A stretch of 64,000 nt of DNA from Superficieibacter electus (GTDB lineage Bacteria > Pseudomonadota > Gammaproteobacteria > Enterobacterales > Enterobacteriaceae). The notes beneath the pieces were generated by a model. The model had not been told where the DNA came from and ran no database searches. It was given only the letters and a program-made list of their open reading frames with translations. Shown piece after piece: positions 58,206 through 64,000 of the stretch (positions within the stretch are counted from its first letter, which is position 1; every line of letters begins with the position of its first letter). A program made the translations under genes and the position numbers. The stretch is from contig NZ_PQGD01000007.1 in NCBI RefSeq assembly GCF_002915575.1, forward strand, positions 1 to 64,000, given 5' to 3'.

Positions 58206-59078
58206 ATGAGCCTGATGAGCGACCGTGAAACGTCAGAGATTCTGCAAAATGACACGCGTAAGCAGCTCGGCGCATTTTTGCGCGCGAGGCGGGAAAGTCT
58301 CGACCCGCAGCGGCTGGGTATGCCGCGTAGCGGACGGCGGCGTACGCCAGGGCTAAGGCGTGAAGAAGTGGCGATGCTGGCGGATGTTGGCGTCACCTGG
58401 TACACCTGGCTGGAGCAGGGGCGAGATGTCAATCCATCCCCGGTGGTACTGAATGCCATTGCTGCCGCCTTACAGTGCTCGCCGCTGGAGACGCGCCACC
58501 TGTTTGTGCTGGCGGGATTAACGCCGCAAGAATCATTTCAGCAGCCACCCTGTGAACGTATTAATGCGGGTACCCGGCGGATACTCGACAGCCTGATGCC
58601 CCAGCCCGCCAGCATTCAGAAACCCAATTTTGATATTGTGGCGTGGAACGACAGCTTTTGCCGTCTGATGGGCATTGATTTCAGTGCCATGCCGGAGGCT
58701 GACCGCAACTGTATTTATCTTTATCTCACTCATCCAGGCTGGCGAAGCCGACTGGGCGATCAAAATATATTATGTAATTACGTATCTTATTTTCGTGCCG
58801 CCATGGTGGATCACCGTGGTGATGCCGCATGGGAAAATAAACTGGCGCGCTTTTTTGCCGCCTCGTCGGAGTTTGAAGCAATGTGGCATCAGCGCCATGA
58901 AGTACGTGGTGTGGAAAATCAGATCAAAAATTTTACTCATCCGCAAGTGGGATGCTTTAGCTTGCAGCAGATGTACTGGTACTCCGCGCCGCGCAATGGT
59001 GCACGACTGCTGGTATATCTGCCGGTCGACGAGGTCGGGGAGAAAGCGCTGGCACGACTGGATGCAGAGGGAGGGTAG
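58206..59078 (+). CDS. MmyB-like helix-turn-helix regulator
   Basis: A 290-residue protein with an N-terminal XRE-type helix-turn-helix carrying the MmyB-family signature PGLRREEVAMLADVGVTWYTWLEQGRDVNPS (residues about 50-80), then a PAS-like ligand-binding domain (PNFDIVAWNDSFCRLMG, NCIYLYLTHPGWR). Such regulators usually repress a divergent dehydrogenase or transporter gene and respond to a small, often fatty-acid-like, ligand. GGAG precedes the ATG. Divergence from the MFS gene suggests it controls efflux. Confidence 0.88.
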   Translation: MSLMSDRETSEILQNDTRKQLGAFLRARRESLDPQRLGMPRSGRRRTPGLRREEVAMLADVGVTWYTWLEQGRDVNPSPVVLNAIAAALQCSPLETRHLFVLAGLTPQESFQQPPCERINAGTRRILDSLMPQPASIQKPNFDIVAWNDSFCRLMGIDFSAMPEADRNCIYLYLTHPGWRSRLGDQNILCNYVSYFRAAMVDHRGDAAWENKLARFFAASSEFEAMWHQRHEVRGVENQIKNFTHPQVGCFSLQQMYWYSAPRNGARLLVYLPVDEVGEKALARLDAEGG

Positions 59079-59108
59079 CCAATAGCGTTAGTTGATAAGA
59101 TAAACCTG

Positions 59109-59137
59109 CCTGATGGCGCTGCGCTTATCAGGCCTAC
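59109..59137. repeat. REP-like element
   Basis: CCTGATGGCGCTGCGCTTATCAGGCCTAC has the form of an enterobacterial REP palindrome between the convergent regulator and nfsB genes. Confidence 0.75.
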
Positions 59138-59202
59138 GCTTGCCTTTCATTAAATCACTACGCTTTAAACCTGCATGGCGCGCGATATCGCGCGCCAGAG
59201 CA

Positions 59203-59856
59203 TTAGCACTCGGTCAGCGTGGTGCTGAGCGGCAGACGAGATTTCGGCAACGCGGCATTGAAATCCTCCACGCTGTGCTGGCCTACCGGCACGATCACCA
59301 GGCTGGTGAAGCCTTTCTCGCGCAGGCCAAATTCCTCATCAAGAATGGCGGCATCAAACCCTTCAATCGGCACGGCGTCCAGGCCCATTGCCGCAACGCC
59401 CAGCAGAAAATTACCCACGTTCAGGTAAACCTGTTTCGCCATCCAGTGATGATCGTCTTTTAAATCTTTACGGTGCATATCGGCAAAGAAAGTACGTCCT
59501 TTGTGGTTGGCGGCTTTTGCTTCCGGGGTGGCAAAACGGCCATCGGCTTCTTCCTGATCGACCACGCGTTCCAGCCAGGCATCATCCATTGCGGTTTTCG
59601 CACAGAAAACCACCACGTGCGAGGCATCAAGCATTTTACGCTCGTTAAAGACGAAGGTGCCGGCAGCGGATTTAGCCACGCGTGCTTTGCCTGCATCGGT
59701 CGAGGCCACAATAAAGTGCCACGGCTGAGAATTGGTGCTCGACGGGCTATAGCGCAGCAGCGTTTTCAAATGTTCAGCCTGTTCGGCGGTCAGTTTTTTG
59801 CTCGCATCGAATGCCTTGGTGGAATAACGCTTTAAGGCAATTGAAACAATATCCAT
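59203..59856 (-). CDS. nfsB: Oxygen-insensitive NAD(P)H nitroreductase NfsB
   Basis: A 217-residue FMN flavoprotein, the length of E. coli NfsB. The sequence follows NfsB throughout: [59 protein letters not shown], and [14 protein letters not shown] at the C terminus. It reduces nitro compounds and quinones and activates nitrofurans. The minus-strand ATG at 59856 is the true start; the longer frame reaches into ramR. It lies downstream of ramR and may be RamA/MarA regulated as in relatives. Confidence 0.95.
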   Translation of the reverse strand: MDIVSIALKRYSTKAFDASKKLTAEQAEHLKTLLRYSPSSTNSQPWHFIVASTDAGKARVAKSAAGTFVFNERKMLDASHVVVFCAKTAMDDAWLERVVDQEEADGRFATPEAKAANHKGRTFFADMHRKDLKDDHHWMAKQVYLNVGNFLLGVAAMGLDAVPIEGFDAAILDEEFGLREKGFTSLVIVPVGQHSVEDFNAALPKSRLPLSTTLTEC

Positions 59857-60002
59857 AATGACTCCTGGTAGTGAAAATGCGCACCGCACCGGTACGCCCG
59901 ACGCGCAGCAGAGTAGCGCTTGCGGACGGAAAAAATAAAGTGACTTATCTCGATAACTATTATCTTTTTGTGCGACAAATCTCAGAGCAACAGGGGGCCT
60001 TC

Positions 60003-60584
60003 TCAGGCCTTGCTGGTCGAGAGGGCGCGCCACATGGTTTCAAAACCAATCGCTTTGAATTCGCTGGCACGGGCCGGTTCACGCATGGCAAATTCCATCG
60101 TCGTTTCGGCCAGCGCGAGGAAACAGGCATCGCCGAAGGCGTTGAATTCTTCCGTTTTAAATACCGGCAGGATCGAACTGCGACAGAGCGTTTGCATTTC
60201 CGGAAACATGTCTTCAACTTGCTGTTTGGTTTGTCTGGTGATTTTCTCGCTCACCGCCAGCTGACGGACAGTGCGATTGCCCAGCGGGTTTTGCACGCCC
60301 CAGTCGATGTAGTTATTCCAGATATAACGGGTATTTTCCATCGGGTCGATCATCGCCGGATCGCGATTGGCCAGCATAGCCCGACAGAGCTGCTGTTTAA
60401 GGTGCAGATAAAGGGCGTTAAGCAAATCGTCCTTAGTGGCAAAGTAGCGGAACAGCGTACCCTCGGCAACCCCCGCGCTGCGGGCTATCGTGGCGGTTGA
60501 TGCGGTGATCCCTGACTGAGCAAACGCGATAGTTGCCGCTTCCAGTAACGCCTGTTTTTTATCTTCACTCTTCGGACGAGCCAC
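60003..60584 (-). CDS. ramR: TetR-family repressor RamR
   Basis: A 193-residue TetR/AcrR regulator starting at GTG 60584. The helix-turn-helix ([33 protein letters not shown]) is at residues 25-57 and the rest is a helical ligand-binding domain. It diverges from romA-ramA and has the operator palindrome in between, the arrangement of ramR in Salmonella, Klebsiella and Enterobacter. RamR represses ramA; loss-of-function mutations raise AcrAB efflux. No truncation is visible in this copy. Confidence 0.93.
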   Translation of the reverse strand: MARPKSEDKKQALLEAATIAFAQSGITASTATIARSAGVAEGTLFRYFATKDDLLNALYLHLKQQLCRAMLANRDPAMIDPMENTRYIWNNYIDWGVQNPLGNRTVRQLAVSEKITRQTKQQVEDMFPEMQTLCRSSILPVFKTEEFNAFGDACFLALAETTMEFAMREPARASEFKAIGFETMWRALSTSKA

Positions 60585-60673
60585 ACCATTTTACCTTTTT
60601 GTTTGTAAAAACCACGATTGAAACATGCCCTTAAGAGCACTTCAACGGCGAATGTCAAAAAATGAAAAACGTC

Positions 60674-60719
60674 TTGACGATATTCGGCCTCTTTCTATAA
60701 TGAGTGCTTACTCACTCAT
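60674..60719 (+). promoter_or_regulatory. romA-ramA promoter with RamR operator
   Basis: TTGACG (60674-60679) and TATAAT (60696-60701), 16 bases apart, form a strong promoter. ATGAGTG (60700-60706) and CACTCAT (60713-60719) form the inverted repeat known as the RamR site; it overlaps the end of the -10 box, so RamR binding would block initiation. The palindrome is intact. Confidence 0.9.
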
Positions 60720-60772
60720 AATCAAGTTTCATGATACCGTTTCTATGGACAGAACGTGGTTCAGGTCAGGAT

Positions 60773-61873
60773 ATGAAACGTCTAACAATAAGTGTGGTTG
60801 TCGTTATGTTAATCGCCTGCGCAGCTGGTTTACCGTTTATATGCAATGCCGGATTTGGCCAGGCCCCGCAGGGGACGGAGCTGACAGAAGTGGAAAGATC
60901 GCCGCACTATCGCGACGGCAAGTTTCATAATCAGCTCCCCACGCCGGGTTTTACCGGCAAGAAAAACATGCTGGCGGCGTGGTGGGAATTTCTGACCACC
61001 CGGCGGGAAAATGCCCGACCTGCTAAGCCGCTGCCGCTGGTGAAGACCGGACTGGCGAGCCTGCCATTGAATGAGGATGTCGCGATCTGGTTAGGGCACT
61101 CTTCCTGGTATCTGCAACTGGGCGGAAAACGCATCCTGATCGACCCGGTATTCAGTGCCTACGCCGCGCCATTTTCATTTTTAAATAAAGCGTTTGATGG
61201 CGATTATCCGTGGACGGCGCAAGCCATGCCGGAGATTGACCTGCTGATCATCTCGCACGATCACTACGATCATCTCGACTACGCCACCATCAGGGCGCTG
61301 ATGCCTAAAATTCACCGGGTGATCACGCCACTTGGTGTGGGTTCGCATTTGCGCTACTGGGGGATGAACCCGGACATCATCACCGAGGCCGACTGGAATC
61401 GGGCGATTACCGTTGATGAGCAGCTGACCGTGCACGTTCTGCCTGCACGCCATTTCTCCGGACGCGGTTTAAAACGTAACCAGACACTGTGGGCCAGCTT
61501 TATGTTTGTCACGCCGGCGGAGAACGTTTATTACAGCGGCGATACGGGCTATGGACCGCATTTCAAAGCCATCGGCGAGCAGTTCGGCACGGTGGATCTG
61601 GCGATTATGGAAAATGGCCAGTATGACGAAGACTGGAAATACATTCACATGATGCCTGAGCAGACGGCACAGGCGGCGGTCGATCTTAACGCCAGCGCGA
61701 TTTTACCCGGCCATTCGGGGCGTTTTGTCCTGGCGAAACACACCTGGGACGACCCCTATAAACGGCTGGCGCAGGCCAGTGAAAATAAGCCATACCGGCT
61801 GTTAACACCACAGCTTGGTGAACCGGTAAACATTCACGATCGTTTGCAACACTTTAGCGCCTGGTGGGAATAA
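60773..61873 (+). CDS. romA: RomA-type MBL-fold metallo-hydrolase
   Basis: A 366-residue metallo-beta-lactamase-fold protein of the NAPE-PLD/UlaG-like branch. Residues 3-20 form a signal or anchor helix (LTISVVVVMLIACAAGL). Metal ligands: ISHDHYDHLDY (HxHxDH), ARHFSG, SGDTGYG and PGHSGRF. In Enterobacter and Klebsiella this gene, romA, is co-transcribed with ramA from the RamR-controlled promoter. CAGG precedes the ATG at 60773. Its substrate is not established. Confidence 0.9.
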   Translation: MKRLTISVVVVMLIACAAGLPFICNAGFGQAPQGTELTEVERSPHYRDGKFHNQLPTPGFTGKKNMLAAWWEFLTTRRENARPAKPLPLVKTGLASLPLNEDVAIWLGHSSWYLQLGGKRILIDPVFSAYAAPFSFLNKAFDGDYPWTAQAMPEIDLLIISHDHYDHLDYATIRALMPKIHRVITPLGVGSHLRYWGMNPDIITEADWNRAITVDEQLTVHVLPARHFSGRGLKRNQTLWASFMFVTPAENVYYSGDTGYGPHFKAIGEQFGTVDLAIMENGQYDEDWKYIHMMPEQTAQAAVDLNASAILPGHSGRFVLAKHTWDDPYKRLAQASENKPYRLLTPQLGEPVNIHDRLQHFSAWWE

Positions 61874-61903
61874 ACCACCGTTACAGTAGAGAGGGGGAGC
61901 CAT

Positions 61904-62245
61904 ATGACTATTTCCGCTCAGGTAATCGACACCATCGTCGAGTGGATAGATGACAACTTGCATCAGCCGCTGCGTATTGAAGAAATTGCCCGCCATTCCG
62001 GGTATTCGAAATGGCATTTGCAGCGTCTTTTTTTGCAATATAAAGGGGAGAGTCTGGGACGCTATATTCGCGAGCGTAAGCTTTTGCTGGCGGCGCGCGA
62101 CCTGCGTGATACCGATCAGCGCGTGTATGATATCTGCCTGAAATACGGCTACGAATCCCAGCAAACCTTTACCCGCGTGTTCACCCGCACCTTTAATCAG
62201 CCGCCGGGTGCCTACCGTAAAGAAAATCACAGTCGCACGCATTGA
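61904..62245 (+). CDS. ramA: AraC-type transcriptional activator RamA
   Basis: A 113-residue protein with two helix-turn-helix motifs (RIEEIARHSGYSKWHLQRLF and YDICLKYGYESQQTFTRVF), the length and sequence of RamA, a MarA/SoxS/Rob relative. It activates acrAB-tolC and micF and so multidrug resistance. Its presence excludes E. coli as the host. It is 30 bases after romA with a GGGGGAG ribosome binding site. Confidence 0.96.
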   Translation: MTISAQVIDTIVEWIDDNLHQPLRIEEIARHSGYSKWHLQRLFLQYKGESLGRYIRERKLLLAARDLRDTDQRVYDICLKYGYESQQTFTRVFTRTFNQPPGAYRKENHSRTH

Positions 62246-62277
62246 GGTGTCGGGCCTGTTAATCGGGCTACCTTTTT

Positions 62278-62371
62278 GCCGGGTGGCGCTGCGCTTACCC
62301 AGCCTACATGATATTAACTATCAAAAAGTTAAGTTGATAACGTAGGCCCGGCAAGCGAAGCGCCGCCGGGC
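62278..62371. repeat. BIME: pair of inverted REP elements
   Basis: GCCGGGTGGCGCTGCGCTTA... at 62278-62307 and GTAGGCCCGGCAAGCGAAGC... at 62342-62371 are REP palindromes in opposite orientation, separated by 34 AT-rich bases. They lie between the convergent ramA and receptor genes and probably stabilise or end transcripts. Confidence 0.85.
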
Positions 62372-62398
62372 GTTACCGGCAAGATGCTACGCCTGTTT

Positions 62399-64000
62399 TT
62401 ACCAGGAATAACCGAACGTGGCCGTCATGGTCCGGCCAATACCGTAGAAACAGGCGGTATCGCTGGCACATGAGGCGACATATTTGGTATTCGCCACGTT
62501 ATTGACGTTAAACTTAACACTCGCGCCCTTCAGGCTGCTGTTCAGTTCACCGAGTTCATAGCTTACCATCGCATCGTACAGATCCACGGACGGCACTTTA
62601 AAAGTGTTCTTCGCATCGCCGTAACTGGTGCCAATGTAACGCATGCCGACACCGGCGGTCAGGCTTTTCAGCGGGCCACCGGGGAAGGTATAGCTGGCAA
62701 ACGCGGAGGCCATATGCGTTGGAATACGCGCCGGGGTTTTCCCTTCGGTGCCGGCCACGGTAGTGCTGGCAACCTCAGCATCGGTATAAGTGTAAGAGCC
62801 GATCAGATTCACCGTCTCATCCCACAGCGCAGAATGGATCTCCGTCTCCACGCCTTTCGAGCGCACTTCACCGGCATTTTCAAACCAGCCCAGCGAGCTG
62901 TTATACGTCGGCACGTTATTCTGACGCAGATCGTAGAGTGCCACGCTCATCAACGTATTTTGTGCTGGCTGATATTTCAGACCCACTTCCGTCTGCTTGC
63001 CGGTAGTTGGCGCGAACGGTGCCACGCCCGGCGCACGGTTGGTTTGCAGGTTCGGCTCAAACGAGGTGCTATAGCTCACATAAGGCGACAGACCGAAATC
63101 AAAGGCGTAAAGCAGGCCGGTACGCCAGGTAAACTTGTCGTCGTTTTGCTGGACTTTGTCCGCCGCGGTGAAATCGGTCGTCCGTACTTCTGACCAGTCG
63201 TAGCGCCCGGAGAGCAGCAGCTCCCAGTTATTCCAGCTCATCTGATCCTGAAGATAAATCCCCATCTGATCGAGGTTTTGCTGTTCGTCAGTCATGGTAC
63301 TAAACGTGCTTTCATCGACGTTCACGCCATAAACCGGATGCGTCCAGTCCAGATCGTACTGGCTACCGGCACCGCGACCGAGGTACTGCTTATCGTGGCT
63401 GGATTTGTAATCAAGCCCGCCGAGCAGGGTATGCTCAAGCATCCCGGTCGCCAGATGAGCTTCAAGCTGGTTATCCAGACCAAACTCGTCGGTCTGGCGC
63501 TCCTCATGCTGCGCCCGGCGCGTTAACAGCGTACTGTTTGCCGCGCTATTGGCGTATACCAGATAGCGGTATTTTTGCTTGATGGTGGCGTAGCGGGCGT
63601 TCTGACGGAAGGTAAAAATGTCATTGAACTGATGTTCAAATTCATAGCCTACCATCGTCTGTTCGCGCCATGACTGGTCGTAATTCGGATCGCTGACGTT
63701 AAAATCCCATGGAATATACTGGCCGTTAGCGCTCACCACCGTGCCGTAGTAGGGCAGGAAGTTACGGTAACCAGCATCGGGATCTTTCTGGTAGCTGGTC
63801 AGCAGCGTGAAGCGGGTCTGATCGTTGGGAAACCAGGTAATCGCCGGGGCAATCGCCATGCGCGTCTCTTTATAATCATCCACCTGATTATGTTGGGTGC
63901 GGGCGATACCATTCAGGCGGTACAATACGCGCCCGTCGTCGCTCAGCGGACCGCCAAAATCAAAGGCACCTTCCGCCAGATCGTGATTACCGGTACGGAA
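62399..64000 (-). CDS. TonB-dependent siderophore receptor, FhuA/FoxA-like (N terminus outside window)
   Basis: The minus-strand frame is open to the right edge; 533 residues of the barrel part are visible, without the signal peptide, TonB box and most of the plug. The strands, LLSGRYDWSEVRTTDF, FEPNLQ, KQTEVGLKYQP and the C-terminal CASDTACFYGIGRTMTATFGYSW (terminal Trp, paired Cys), resemble hydroxamate receptors such as FhuA and FoxA. The ligand is probably ferrioxamine or ferrichrome-like, but this is uncertain. Confidence 0.85.
   Translation of the reverse strand, partial: FRTGNHDLAEGAFDFGGPLSDDGRVLYRLNGIARTQHNQVDDYKETRMAIAPAITWFPNDQTRFTLLTSYQKDPDAGYRNFLPYYGTVVSANGQYIPWDFNVSDPNYDQSWREQTMVGYEFEHQFNDIFTFRQNARYATIKQKYRYLVYANSAANSTLLTRRAQHEERQTDEFGLDNQLEAHLATGMLEHTLLGGLDYKSSHDKQYLGRGAGSQYDLDWTHPVYGVNVDESTFSTMTDEQQNLDQMGIYLQDQMSWNNWELLLSGRYDWSEVRTTDFTAADKVQQNDDKFTWRTGLLYAFDFGLSPYVSYSTSFEPNLQTNRAPGVAPFAPTTGKQTEVGLKYQPAQNTLMSVALYDLRQNNVPTYNSSLGWFENAGEVRSKGVETEIHSALWDETVNLIGSYTYTDAEVASTTVAGTEGKTPARIPTHMASAFASYTFPGGPLKSLTAGVGMRYIGTSYGDAKNTFKVPSVDLYDAMVSYELGELNSSLKGASVKFNVNNVANTKYVASCASDTACFYGIGRTMTATFGYSW

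Noticed and set aside
59871-60500. Plus-strand 209-codon frame opposite ramR
   Set aside because: It is the complement of the ramR coding sequence, which has clear TetR features and context.
1-64000. CRISPR array or complete insertion sequence
   Set aside because: No regularly spaced repeats, transposase genes or IS-type terminal repeats were found by reading both strands.

Overview
The window comes from an enterobacterial chromosome. The ramR-romA-ramA locus, with pheP, nfsB, emrE and yciG/yciF nearby, points to an Enterobacter-like relative of Klebsiella, Citrobacter and Salmonella rather than E. coli, which lacks ramA. The genus is an inference. The window has two parts: the right portion of an integrated tailed-phage genome (1 to about 33,740) and host chromosome (about 33,741 to 64,000).

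Prophage. The left attachment site, integrase, repressor and replication genes lie outside the window. It opens with a lambda-type nin region (DUF551 protein, NinB/Orf, NinE, DUF1364 protein, RusA) and antiterminator Q. A well-formed promoter overlaps the end of Q and is followed about 30 bases later by an intrinsic terminator, as expected for a Q-dependent late promoter. Two phage tRNA genes (CAU and UCU anticodons) follow, then lysis genes (small membrane proteins, T4-type lysozyme, overlapping inner- and outer-membrane spanins) and a fibre-like protein. The head module is metallopeptidase, small and large terminase, portal, Mu-F-like protein, DUF2213 protein with a probable nested scaffold, cement protein and DUF2184-type capsid. 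The siphovirus tail module runs from connector and completion proteins through an Ig-domain tail tube, tape measure, an amber-interrupted DUF1833 gene, NlpC/P60 protein and TipJ-type tip protein to a beta-helix tailspike. Four cargo genes, each ending at its own terminator, sit in separate junctions of the late operon: two HNH endonucleases, a secreted protein and a KilA-N protein. A third HNH endonuclease is fused to the start of a nin-region gene. Beyond the tailspike are a leftward Wzy-like O-antigen polymerase, an SOS-controlled pair including a HumD/UmuD'-like protein, candidate integrase arm sites, and the 3' part of a tRNA-Arg(UCU) gene that marks the right attachment site.

Host region. 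emrE and an ASCH-domain gene follow the attachment site. Next is an acid-sugar operon: MFS transporter, GntR regulator, an alkaline-phosphatase-fold hydrolase, a mandelate-racemase-type enzyme, DgoK and DgoA. The last two enzymes would give pyruvate and glyceraldehyde-3-phosphate; the starting substrate is unknown. Then come an AI-2E-family permease (minus strand), yciG/yciF, and an apparently iron-regulated unit of a YncE-like propeller lipoprotein and a TonB-dependent receptor.

After pheP is a LacI-controlled catabolic operon (NupG-like transporter, TIM-barrel isomerase, Gfo/Idh/MocA oxidoreductase) with two identical palindromic operators. A Slam-type outer-membrane protein and a TbpB-fold surface lipoprotein lie on the minus strand, followed by a divergent drug-efflux MFS/MmyB-like regulator pair, nfsB, and ramR divergent from romA-ramA. 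The window ends inside a TonB-dependent siderophore receptor on the minus strand. No rRNA genes, CRISPR arrays or complete insertion sequences were seen.
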